From assembly GCA_964600435.1 (NCBI GenBank), contig CAZRJB010000006.1:1-64000 (forward strand): a DNA stretch of 64,000 bases. The letters run 5' to 3'. The position numbers were made by a program, and so were the translations under genes. Below are positions 50,614 through 59,700 of the stretch, piece after piece. This stretch comes from HGM11367 sp964600435 (GTDB lineage Bacteria; Bacillota; Clostridia; Christensenellales; UBA1242). Each line of letters begins with the position of its first letter. Positions within the stretch are counted from its first letter, which is position 1. The notes beneath the pieces were generated by a model. That model did not search any database. It was not told where the DNA came from and saw only the letters and a program-made list of their open reading frames with translations.

Positions 50614-51402
50614 ATGGAAAAAACTCACAGTTTTAAAAACAGACTAAAAACCATGTTGCAGTTCGATTTTCGAAAAATGTTTACAACTTCGTTTTTCTAT
50701 ATAATGCTTGGAATTTCTTTTGTTATGCCAATTTTGATTTTGGTCATGACAACCATGATGGACGGCACAATTAGTGTTAATCCAAACACGGGAGCCACAA
50801 CAGTTATTGAAGGCTTTAAAAATGTTTGGCAAATTATTGGCACTTTAGGTGGCAACACAATGGCAATGGATATAACAGGAATGTGCAACATAAATATGAT
50901 GTTTTTTGTTATTGCCGTTTTTGTTTGTGTTTTTGTTTCAAGCGATTTTAGAAGTGGTTATTCAAAAAATATGTTTACAATAAGAAGCAAAAAGAACGAC
51001 TATGTTGTTTCAAAAACAATCACAAGTTTTGTTGCTGGAACATGCATGTTTTTGGCTTTTTTTGCAGGAGCAATGCTCGGCGGTGTTTTTTCTGGACTTT
51101 CGTTTGCACTTGATGGAGTTGGCAAACTAAACATTGTTTGTAGCATGCTTTCAAAAATTTTCTTGGTTTTGGTTTTTGTTTCAATATTTGTTATGGCAAG
51201 CATTATTGCAAAACAAAAATTGTGGCTTTCAATTTTGTTGTCTTTGGGCATTGGAATGTTGTTTTATGCAATGGTTCCAATTGTTTCACCATTAAATGCC
51301 GGAATGGTTAATGTTTTACTAAGTTTTGTAGGTGGGGGAATGTTTGCCACAGGAATTGGTGTTGGAAGTTATTACATTTTAAAAAACACAAGCATTGTTT
51401 AA
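50614..51402 (+). CDS. ABC-2 type permease, partner of copy 2
   Basis: 262 residues, six predicted helices, paralogous to the permease at 48871: QFDFRKMFTTSFFYIMLGIS, then FVSSDFRSGYSKNMFTIRSK-KNDYVVSKTI. It is the last gene of the exporter tandem. GGAG lies before the ATG within the end of the ATPase gene. A strong terminator follows. Confidence 0.88.
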   Translation: MEKTHSFKNRLKTMLQFDFRKMFTTSFFYIMLGISFVMPILILVMTTMMDGTISVNPNTGATTVIEGFKNVWQIIGTLGGNTMAMDITGMCNINMMFFVIAVFVCVFVSSDFRSGYSKNMFTIRSKKNDYVVSKTITSFVAGTCMFLAFFAGAMLGGVFSGLSFALDGVGKLNIVCSMLSKIFLVLVFVSIFVMASIIAKQKLWLSILLSLGIGMLFYAMVPIVSPLNAGMVNVLLSFVGGGMFATGIGVGSYYILKNTSIV

Positions 51403-51422
51403 TTATTTTTGAAACACACTAT

Positions 51423-51453
51423 AAAAAAGGGGCAAAAACTTTGCTCCTTTTTT
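51423..51453. terminator. Terminator of the ABC exporter operon
   Basis: AAAAAAGGGGCAAA pairs with TTTGCTCCTTTTTT around a short loop. It is symmetrical, so it can also end the convergent gene at 51588. Confidence 0.85.
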
Positions 51454-51587
51454 GTGAATAAATTTGTTTTTTTATATATTTTTAACATATGTTGATTTAA
51501 CTTGTTTTTTTAATTTAAACAGTACCATTAAAAAATTGTTGGTTGTTTTTGTTATGCACAAAAACAGAACTTGCGGTTTTAAAATTT

Positions 51588-52025
51588 TTATTTCTTGCGT
51601 GATTTTGTTGGAACAAACAAAAGAACAATTGCCAAACCAACTTCAATATAAAACGGAACAAGAGAAATTTTTTGCGGTTGAAGTTTGCTGCTAAAAATGG
51701 AAAGAGTTTTAAACGCAGAAATATCATCTTTTGTTGCTTTCAAAAGATATGCTCCATCAGAAGAAACAATGTACACATTGTACATATAATCTTCTGGTTG
51801 ATAATTCCCCGGCCTTGGTTCAGAATATGATGGATTTTCTGACATAAACGGAATTTTGTAATATTCCACTTTGCTAATTCCAGCAACTGTTGTTAAAACA
51901 TCAACCACATTTTGATTTTCCATGTTTGTTTGGCTAAAGCCTTTTTCAAAACTAAACAACCGGTAACTACAAAGTGCAAGAAGAACTAAAAAAACAAAAC
52001 CAGCAAACTTAAAAAATGTTTTCAT
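51588..52025 (-). CDS. Small membrane protein with two terminal helices, unknown
   Basis: 145 residues. One helix at the N-terminus (FAGFVFLVLLALCSYRLF) and one at the C-terminus (PFYIEVGLAIVLLFVPT) enclose about 85 extracytoplasmic residues with a Tyr/Pro-rich middle (PSYSEPRPGNYQPEDYMY). No family recognised. AAGGAAAAATATAT precedes the ATG, a weak site. It stands between the ABC exporter operon and tRNA-His without obvious partners. Confidence 0.6.
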   Translation of the reverse strand: MKTFFKFAGFVFLVLLALCSYRLFSFEKGFSQTNMENQNVVDVLTTVAGISKVEYYKIPFMSENPSYSEPRPGNYQPEDYMYNVYIVSSDGAYLLKATKDDISAFKTLSIFSSKLQPQKISLVPFYIEVGLAIVLLFVPTKSRKK

Positions 52026-52203
52026 ATATATTTTTCCTTTTTTTTAAGTATATCATAAATAATATAATTTTTAAAGACTTTTGTTAAAATATATTTTATT
52101 AAATGTAAAAAAAATAAAAAACGCAAATTTTTAGAAAAATATTGGCAAATTTGTTGTTTTTTAACAAAAAATCGAAAAAAAGTAACATAAATTGTTGTTA
52201 TAT

Positions 52204-52234
52204 AAAAAAGACTCCGAAAACGAAGCCTTTTTTG
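52204..52234 (-). terminator. Terminator of tRNA-His
   Basis: On the minus strand AAAAGGCTTCG pairs with CGGAGTCTTTT around TTTT and ends in a T run, six bases past the tRNA 3' end. Confidence 0.85.
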
Positions 52235-52239
52235 TTGCA

Positions 52240-52317
52240 TGGGGTGGAATACGGGACTCGAACCTGCGACCTCCAGAGTCACAATCTGGCATTCTAACCA
52301 ACTGAACTAATTCCACC
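52240..52317 (-). tRNA. tRNA-His (GUG)
   Basis: A complete cloverleaf on the minus strand. Acceptor GTGGAAT pairs with ATTCCAC, the extra G at -1 faces C73 (the tRNA-His hallmark), the anticodon arm is CCAGA-TTGTGAC-TCTGG with GTG, the T-arm has GGTTCGAGTCC, and CCA is encoded. Confidence 0.95.
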
Positions 52318-52328
52318 AAACGACTCTA

Positions 52329-52358
52329 ATATTAGCATATTAAAGTCGATGTTGTCAA
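52329..52358 (-). promoter_or_regulatory. Promoter of tRNA-His
   Basis: On the minus strand TTGACA (52353-52358), 18 bp, TAATAT (52329-52334) with a TGC extension, 11 bases before the tRNA. Confidence 0.7.
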
Positions 52359-52398
52359 TGGTTTGTTGACATAATTTTTTTATCTAAAATTCAAATTT

Positions 52399-53976
52399 TT
52401 ATTGTTCGGCAATTTCTTTTAATTCTTGCATTTCTTTTTCAATATCTAACCTTGCAAACAAAGGGTCTTTTTTCTCTAACTTAATTCCGTCAATTTCAAA
52501 ATTGAACAAGCAATCTTTGTTAATTGTAAATTTATCAACTCCAAAATTTGTTAAGACCTTTTTTGTGCTTTCTGGCAAAAATGCATTAAGAAGCGTGTAT
52601 GCTTCCAACATTCCTAAAATTGCATTAAACATGATTGTGTTAACACGTGCTTTATTAGAATCATCTTTTGCCAATTCCCATGGCTTGCAACTGTCCACAT
52701 AAGTGTTGCATTCATCAATAATTTTTAAAGCAGATTTATATGATGCTGTTGGTTTTAAGTTTAGCATTTCTTCTATGCATGTTAACTTAAGTTGCTTAAC
52801 TTGATTTTTAAACTGCTCGTCACTTTCAGTTGCAACTTTGCCATTTTCAATAACGCCGTTGTTATATTTTAAAACCATTCCTGTAAGTCTGGAAGAAATG
52901 TTTCCAACCTTGTTTGCCAAAATACCATTGTAAGAATTTAAAAAACCTTCTTGAGTATATGGTCCATCTTGCCCAAAAGAAATTTCGCCAATCAAAAAGT
53001 TTCTTATTGAATCGGACGTGTATCTTTGGCTTAAAATTCGTGGGTCAATAACTTCTTTTTTGTCAACCGCTTTGCTTTTGCTAAGTTTGCCATTGTTAAA
53101 AATCAACCATCCGTGAGCAAAAATTTGTTTTGGTAAAGGCAAGTTTAAAGCCATTAAAATTGCTGGCCAAATAATGGCATGAAATCTAACAATTTCTTTT
53201 CCAACAACATGAACATCTGCTGGCCAAAATTTTTTAAACAGCGAATCGTCATCAGACAAAAAGCCCAATGCGGATAAATAGTTGGATAAAGCATCAATCC
53301 AAACATAAATGGTTTGTTCTTTGTCAAAAGGAACGGGAATGCCCCATTTAACTGTTTTTCTAGACACACACAAATCCTTAAGCCCTTGATTGAAAAAGTT
53401 GTTAATCATTTCATTTGCCCTGCTAGATGGAGTTAAAAAATTTGGATTTTCGGCATATAGTTTTCTTAATGCTGGTTCATATTTGCTCAATTTAAAAAAG
53501 TATGATTCTTCGTTTGCTTCAATAACATCTCGATTGCAATCTGGACATTTGCCGTCAACAAGTTGCTCGTCACTCCAAAACGATTCACAAGGAATGCAAT
53601 ACTTTCCTTTATAAACAGATTTATAAATTTCACCTTTTTTATAAAGCATATCAAAAATTTTTGAAGCGGTTTGTTCGTGATAAGAATCTGTGGTTCTAAT
53701 AAATTTGTCGTAAGAAATGTTTAATTCTTTCCATAATTTTTTTGTGTCGTCAATTATTTCGTTTAAATAATCAATTTCTTTAAGGCCTTTTTCGCTTGCT
53801 ATTTTGGCAATTTTCTGACCATGTTCGTCTGTTCCGGTTAAAAAATAGACATCGTCACCTAAATTTCTATGAAATCTGGCAATTGCGTCACACAAAACAG
53901 TTGTGTAACAATTTCCAAGTGTTAGTTTGTTGCTTGGGTAATAAATTGGTGTTGTTATATAAAATTTTTCTGACAT
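52399..53976 (-). CDS. metG: Methionine--tRNA ligase
   Basis: 525 residues. It charges initiator and elongator tRNA-Met. The class I fold is clear: FYITTPIYYPSNK, LTGTDEHGQKI, a four-Cys zinc knuckle (C127, C130, C144, C147), VWIDALSNYLSALGF, and KLSKS (297-301). The HIGH signature reads TLGN (19-22), with both histidines changed; HIGN variants are known in clostridial enzymes but the first His to Thr is notable. It lacks the C-terminal EMAP-like tRNA-binding domain of the longer Bacillus form. Single gene, downstream of which lies tRNA-His. Confidence 0.94.
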   Translation of the reverse strand: MSEKFYITTPIYYPSNKLTLGNCYTTVLCDAIARFHRNLGDDVYFLTGTDEHGQKIAKIASEKGLKEIDYLNEIIDDTKKLWKELNISYDKFIRTTDSYHEQTASKIFDMLYKKGEIYKSVYKGKYCIPCESFWSDEQLVDGKCPDCNRDVIEANEESYFFKLSKYEPALRKLYAENPNFLTPSSRANEMINNFFNQGLKDLCVSRKTVKWGIPVPFDKEQTIYVWIDALSNYLSALGFLSDDDSLFKKFWPADVHVVGKEIVRFHAIIWPAILMALNLPLPKQIFAHGWLIFNNGKLSKSKAVDKKEVIDPRILSQRYTSDSIRNFLIGEISFGQDGPYTQEGFLNSYNGILANKVGNISSRLTGMVLKYNNGVIENGKVATESDEQFKNQVKQLKLTCIEEMLNLKPTASYKSALKIIDECNTYVDSCKPWELAKDDSNKARVNTIMFNAILGMLEAYTLLNAFLPESTKKVLTNFGVDKFTINKDCLFNFEIDGIKLEKKDPLFARLDIEKEMQELKEIAEQ

Positions 53977-54096
53977 TTTAACTCCTATTTGTTTTAATTA
54001 ATGTATATAATAGTGATTTTTAGTAAAAAAATCAAGACATTTTGTTGTTGTTTGAAACAAAGAATGGGTTTTTGCAAAACCAATGTTTTAAAAACA

Positions 54097-54128
54097 AAAA
54101 AGCACCTAAGTTTTGTTAAGTGCTTTAT
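54097..54128 (-). terminator. Terminator after the 54199 gene
   Basis: AAAAGCAC pairs with GTGCTTT(A) around CTAAGTTTTGTTAA, with A/T-rich flanks. Confidence 0.5.
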
Positions 54129-54198
54129 GTTTTAAATGCATATAAAAAATAATGCAGTTTTAAAGAGCATTTTTTGCATTTAGTTTAAAAACAAAATT

Positions 54199-54576
54199 TT
54201 ATGGCTTATCAAAAAAAGCATACATGTTGGCTAGTTGACCAACACAAATAATAAAACTATAAAATGTTTCAAGTGCTGTTTTTTCGGCTATTGGTGTGAT
54301 TAATTCACCAGAGACAATAGAAAACCCATAAATTTTTACAACTGCAGCAATGCAATTTTTAACATCAGCGGACTTTAACTCATAATATGTGTTCATATAT
54401 TTTAAAGTGTGTTTTTTGTCGCACATGACAACATTGTTGCCGCTTTTGCGAAGATACATTTTTATTGGTGTGCTGTTGTCTATTTTTGCTTCGGTAACAA
54501 TTTCAATTTCTTCTTCGCTAATTTTTTTAAGTTTTGCAACTTTAGAAATTTGATTGGCAATAGAACTAAAATTCAT
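54199..54576 (-). CDS. Small cytoplasmic protein, faint DUF1828-like pattern
   Basis: 125 residues, no signal or membrane helix. The layout (PIKMYLRKSGNNVVMCDKKH, a D-x-x-x-T-L turn, then VVKIYGFSIVSGELITPI and a helical end ETFYSFIICVGQLANM) faintly resembles DUF1828 proteins, which are of unknown function and often sit in mobile or toxin-antitoxin contexts. AAAGGGG lies before the ATG. It is downstream of the PIN pair on the same strand, 81 bases away, and could be part of that locus. Confidence 0.5.
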   Translation of the reverse strand: MNFSSIANQISKVAKLKKISEEEIEIVTEAKIDNSTPIKMYLRKSGNNVVMCDKKHTLKYMNTYYELKSADVKNCIAAVVKIYGFSIVSGELITPIAEKTALETFYSFIICVGQLANMYAFFDKP

Positions 54577-54657
54577 ATTTTTCCCCTTTCTAAGTCAAGA
54601 ATATCACAAAAATATTTTTTTTACAAACATTTTTGGCAAAATATAACCCAAACATAA

Positions 54658-55734
54658 TTAAGTTTTTTCAACAATTTTTATATTTGACAAAAATTTGCTT
54701 GCCGGCTTTGAATAAGAAACAAGTTCATATTTGCTACTAAATTTTGTAGGAAGTGTATATTTTCCAGCCAAAAAGTCTTCAACAGTGTAACACAATGCAT
54801 TTGATGAACAATCATTTTCTTCGTTTATGCATGCAATGTTTTGGCGAATATAGTCATTTTTTTGAGAAATAGGTGTGTTTTTGTCGGTTTTTTTAGAATT
54901 TTGCTTTGTTCTGCGAGATTTATCATAAATAAAATCTTTTTCGTTTTGAGTAACAAGAATCATGCCCGACAAACTAGCACCCGCCATAATTAACGAGTCA
55001 CCAAATTCGCCTAAAGAGTTTTTGCTTCTTGACATTTGTTTGCGGTTGTCGGACGTAATTTTTTTACGATATTGTTTTGCTAGGTCGTGTAAATTTAAAA
55101 CGGTTTTTTTGGAGTGAGTGCTAATTATGTGGCAGCGCTTTGTTAAATTATAAATTTCTTCGGTTGAAAAATAAAGCCAAGATGGGTTGTTTTCTTTTGG
55201 TTTTGTATGATTTAAAATTTCTCTAAATGCAATGTTTAACAAATGCAAGTTAACTTCGCCGTTGGCTGCACGCAAATAAAGCTTTCCATTTTGAATGCTG
55301 TCTCTTAATTCTCTATATTTTTTAAAGTCATGGGGGTTCTTTTTATAAAAAGCAAGTTGCTCTTTTTTATGTTTAATGTCTGTTTTTAATTCAAGTTTTC
55401 TTTGTTCGGGTATATTAACAGGATTATTGTTTTTGTCAACATTTTTATAAGCCAACAATGTATTGCTTTTAATCTTGGATTTTATGTGCTCAACTTGGTT
55501 TTGGTAAAATGCTTTAAAATTTTCAAGCTTGTCTTCAAAACTGAGATTTTTATTTTTTTCATAAAACTGTGGAAATTTTTTAAAATAGTTTTCAATGCTT
55601 TCTTTTTCTTGTTCAAGTTTTTCTTGATGATGTTTTAACAATTCTGGAACGTTGTCAATACCATGTTCTGTGGCAAAATTGTCATATTTAACCATTCCAA
55701 AGAAAACGCAAGTATCAATAATAATATTTTCCAT
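54658..55734 (-). CDS. Large PIN-domain protein, probable toxin ribonuclease
   Basis: 358 residues. The PIN fold is split: the N-terminus NIIIDTCVFFGM gives the first acidic residue, and the C-terminal part GEFGDSLIMAGASLSGMILV-TQNEKDF gives the remaining metal-binding Asp residues. Between them lies about 200 residues of charged helical sequence (HHQEKLEQEKESIENYFKK and on) not found in VapC-type toxins of about 130 residues. GGAG precedes the ATG at 55734; an earlier start at 55767 would overlap the upstream gene. It follows a small acidic protein by four bases, like an antitoxin-toxin pair. Confidence 0.7.
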   Translation of the reverse strand: MENIIIDTCVFFGMVKYDNFATEHGIDNVPELLKHHQEKLEQEKESIENYFKKFPQFYEKNKNLSFEDKLENFKAFYQNQVEHIKSKIKSNTLLAYKNVDKNNNPVNIPEQRKLELKTDIKHKKEQLAFYKKNPHDFKKYRELRDSIQNGKLYLRAANGEVNLHLLNIAFREILNHTKPKENNPSWLYFSTEEIYNLTKRCHIISTHSKKTVLNLHDLAKQYRKKITSDNRKQMSRSKNSLGEFGDSLIMAGASLSGMILVTQNEKDFIYDKSRRTKQNSKKTDKNTPISQKNDYIRQNIACINEENDCSSNALCYTVEDFLAGKYTLPTKFSSKYELVSYSKPASKFLSNIKIVEKT

Positions 55735-55738
55735 AACC

Positions 55739-55951
55739 TTACTCCTTGTCGCCTTTTTTTGGGACAATTATTTTTGCATGTAAATTGTTTTTTTCTATGA
55801 TTTCATTAACAATTTTTGCTTCTTCAATAAGTTCGTCGCAAGATTTTTCTTTTTTTCTTTCGTTTGTAATTTGTTCGTTAACAAATTTTTCTTTGTTTAT
55901 ATATCTGTCAAATTCTTCATCAACCTTTTTCCAATCAATTGGTTCTTTCAT
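55739..55951 (-). CDS. Small acidic helical protein, candidate antitoxin of the PIN protein
   Basis: 70 residues, highly charged (KEPIDWKKVDEEFDRYINKE, then KKEKSCDELIEEAKIVNEII), predicted helical, with a basic C-terminus. No DNA-binding motif is evident. It starts behind AAAGGAG and stops four bases before the PIN gene, so they are co-translated. Size, position and charge suggest an antitoxin or chaperone-like partner. No database family is recognised. Confidence 0.6.
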   Translation of the reverse strand: MKEPIDWKKVDEEFDRYINKEKFVNEQITNERKKEKSCDELIEEAKIVNEIIEKNNLHAKIIVPKKGDKE

Positions 55952-55986
55952 TATTTAACTCCTTTAAAACAATCATTTTCAGTTTT

Positions 55987-56015
55987 ATTGTAACAAATTG
56001 ATTTTGATTTTTCAA
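55987..56015 (-). promoter_or_regulatory. Promoter of the PIN toxin-antitoxin-like pair
   Basis: On the minus strand TTGAAA (56010-56015), 17 bp, extended -10 TGT-TACAAT (55987-55992). Confidence 0.6.
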
Positions 56016-56071
56016 GTGCTATTTTTGAATTTCGTAACTAGTCATTAATATTGTATTGTCATAAAAAAATC

Positions 56072-56115
56072 TTGCAATATTATAATACTTATGTTATAAC
56101 TTAATCAACTGATTA
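56072..56115 (+). promoter_or_regulatory. tetR promoter and palindromic operator
   Basis: TTGCAA (56072-56077), 17 bp, TATAAC (56095-56100) with a TGT extension. TAATCA-AC-TGATTA (56102-56115), a perfect inverted repeat, lies immediately after the -10 box and is a likely autoregulatory TetR site. Confidence 0.6.
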
Positions 56116-56130
56116 GTTATTGAGGTGGCA

Positions 56131-56721
56131 ATGAGGGTAATAAACAAAGAAACACACGAGCAAAAAAAAATTGAAATAATGGAAAAGTGCTTTGAATGTT
56201 ATGCAGAAAAAGGTTTTAACTCGGTTGGAATAAGGGGGATTGCCAAGGCATGCGGTTTGTCTTCGGGCAGTCTATATACATATTTTGACGATTTTGACGA
56301 TTTAATTATTCAAGCAACAGAGCATTGCATGAGCAAGGTGGAAGATGATTTTATGGCAAAAGCACCAAAAAATGCACAAGACATTATGCCATTTATTGAT
56401 GAAGTTCCATATTGGACGGCAAAGAATCATGGAAAAAAATATCGTTTGATGTATCAAATATACACCAATCCAAAATACATTCAAAGTGGCAAGCGGTTTT
56501 TTGAAGGGGTTAACGAAAGATACACAGAATATGCAAAGCTTTTAGAGACAAAAGTGGGCATTCCACATAAAATATTGATAGCATTTATTTTTATTCTAAT
56601 TCGTGCAAGCGTGCATTACGCTTTGTTTGGAGATGAGTTTTATCTTAATTCTGAACTTTTTGTTTTAAAGCAGTCAATTTTATTGTTCTATGAAAAAAAC
56701 AATAAAAAGAAAATTTCTTAA
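56131..56721 (+). CDS. TetR-family transcriptional regulator
   Basis: 196 residues. The N-terminal HTH reads IMEKCFECYAEKGFNSVGIR, then IAKACGLSSGSLYTYFDDFD, the standard TetR helix pair and recognition helix. The C-terminal ligand domain is helical and unassigned. AGGTGG precedes the ATG at 56131. The giant surface-protein gene starts 26 bases after its stop with its own AAGGAG and no separate promoter, so TetR and its neighbour are probably one transcript under the palindromic operator. Confidence 0.9.
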   Translation: MRVINKETHEQKKIEIMEKCFECYAEKGFNSVGIRGIAKACGLSSGSLYTYFDDFDDLIIQATEHCMSKVEDDFMAKAPKNAQDIMPFIDEVPYWTAKNHGKKYRLMYQIYTNPKYIQSGKRFFEGVNERYTEYAKLLETKVGIPHKILIAFIFILIRASVHYALFGDEFYLNSELFVLKQSILLFYEKNNKKKIS

Positions 56722-56747
56722 AAATCATATAAAAAAGGAGTTAATAT

Positions 56748-59700
56748 ATGAAAAAATTGATAAAATCGGTGGTTGCTTTTGCAATTTTTATAATGTTTGG
56801 CATGTTGTGCCTTAATGGAGTTTCAGCAAAACAACAAATTGCTGTTTTTGCCGAAGGAAGTGTAACATTTAGCGCAATAGATGGCACAAACAACAGCAAA
56901 GCCAGCGAAAACTACGACAAGGCGATAGACGGCAAAAAATCGGGCAGTGGTTTTACAAAATGGTGCTACAACATTAGTTCTAATCCATATATTGTTATAA
57001 AAGCTTCACAAAGCGTTGTTGCAACTGGTTATGTTTTTACAACCGGAAATGATAATGCAGACAGCACAAAGGGTGCGGGCAGAAATCCGAGCGATTGGAC
57101 TCTTTCTGCTTGCAATGACTTTAATCAGTCAACAAAAACCGGAACATGGCAAACACTTGACACAAAGTCGGATAACACAACCATGCAAGATATAAATTTT
57201 AAAGACTACACATTTAACCTGTCTAGCAATAGAAATTTTTATCAATATTACAAATTTCAGTTCACAGCAGTGCAAGGCAATGTTGAACTATTTCAACTTA
57301 GCGAAATAGCGCTCAATTTTTCAACAACTTGCATTGGGCATTCTTACGGCGACTGGGCAAACGAAGTTCCGGCAACTTGCACAAGCGCAGGCACAAAAGC
57401 GCACAAAACTTGTGTATATTGCAACAAAAACTTTGATTCTAGCAATAACGAAATTTTAGACTTAACCTTGGCAGCAGGGCATTCTTACGGCGACTGGGAA
57501 GCCGAAGTTTCTGCAACATGCTCAAGCGCAGGCACAAAGGGTCACAAAACTTGTTTGTTGTGTAACAAGCATTTTGATGCCGACAACAACGAGATTGCAG
57601 ACTTAACATTGCCAATTGTTCCAAGCAACCATAGTTATGGCGACTGGGAAGCAGAAATTCCTGCAACTTGCACAAACACAGGCACAAAGGCACACAAAAC
57701 ATGTTCATTATGCCACAAGCATTTTGATTCTGACAATGTGGAAATATCTGATTTAACATTGCAAAAATTAGATCACGATTGGCAAACCACACAAAGTTTT
57801 AATGCAACATGCACAACAGATGCATACGACATTCAAACTTGCAACAATTGTTCAGAAACTCAAAAAGTAGAAGGCGAAACAAAAGCAACGGGGCACGTTT
57901 CTGACCAAGATGGCAACTGCACTGTTTGTTATGTTCACATTCCAAAAAGCATTGGAAACCTGCTTGTTGTTGGTGGGCAGGAAAACGTTGACTATAGGTA
58001 CTCAACAAGCGAAACCAACACAAATCTTGTTATTTTAACAAACACAAAAATATGGTTGTCACAAACCGACATCAGCACTCCGATTGTTTGCACAATAAGC
58101 GTAGAAAGCACAACTGGTGCAAACATAACTTTGGCTGGAGTTAACATAAACAACTCAACAAAAGGAACATCTCCACTTTCAATAAAAAACACAACAACAG
58201 GCAATGTTGTTATAACTCTTGAAAATGGCACAACAAACACATTAATAGCGGGTGAAAATTGTGCAGGCCTTCAAAAAGTTGGTTCAAGCATTCTTATTAT
58301 CGACGGCACAGGCACATTAAATGCAACTGGCGGCAAGTGGTCTCCAGGAATTGGTGCAGACAAAGATAATTTTCCTGGAGAAATTCGTTTTAATGGCGGT
58401 GTTATCAATGCCACTTGTGGTGAATATGGTGTTGCCATTGGAAGCGGATACATGGCAGGAAGAGACGGAAGCACAGCAACAACAACACTAATTTTTAATG
58501 GTGGCATTGTCAATGCCGATGCTTCAGATAGTTCAATAACAAGCCAGGCAATTGGTGGTGTTCGTGCAATCATCACAATTAACGGCGGACTTATAACGGC
58601 AGAGAGCGGTTATGGTGGTGCTGCAATTGGCGGAAGCATAAGCGAAGATTATCCAAAAGTAACAATTTCTGGTGGTTCAATAAGAACAATTGTTAATCCT
58701 TATCCATATGGTGCGGATGACCCATATGCAAACGATTTTGGCAAAAACTATCAAGACACAACCAAAATTTATGCAAAAAATTCAAATGACAGCAACTTAT
58801 ATTCGTTGGTATTTTTCAATGAAGATGCACTTCCTGTTTATGTTGATGGAGTGGAAACAAACATGACAATCCACTCAAGCGGATATTATTTCTTATATTT
58901 ATATCTTACTGGAGAAGAACATACAATTCAGGCAGGTGATGAACTTTATACATACACATTTAATTCTGAAACAGAAAGTTTTACCAAATCTACAACAACA
59001 ACCACAACGCTTTCAAACGGACTTGTGGTTGAGGGTGATGGAACATATCCATACGAAAACACAGATTACACTTTTAATGGCAAAGTTCTAACAATTTTAA
59101 CAAGCAAAGCAATGAAAATAACCAGCAATGGTGAAGTAAAAAATAGAATTGTTGTTAAAAAAGATGTTAGTGCAAACTTAACACTTGCTGGTGTTAACAT
59201 AAACCTTTCTTCAATGCCTGGCGAAAGCGCTTTGTTAATAGAAGACAATAGCACGGCAACTGTAACAATAACCTTACAGCAAAACACAATAAACAAACTT
59301 GTTAGTGGTGACTTTTGTGCGGGAATTCAAAAAAATGGCAAAACAGGAAACCTTATAATTCAAGGGGCTGGCACACTTGTTGCAACAGGTGGAAAAAACT
59401 CTGCAGGCATTGGTGGTAGCGATGGTGGTTTTGCAACCGGAATTACTGTTAAAAGCGGAGTTGTAACAGCAACAGGTGGCAACTTTGGTTCTGGAATTGG
59501 TGGCGGAGCATATCACACAGCAACAAACATTTCAATTTCTGGTGGCTCGGTTAAAGCGGTTGGCAAAGATGGTGCTTCTAGCATTGGCTATGGCTATTTG
59601 GGTGGCATGGCTTGCATTCCACAAAATGATGCTTCTTCAAACGTATATTTGCTTGTTGTGGCAAATCAAAATGATTCAACAGTTACAATAGACGGCGAAG

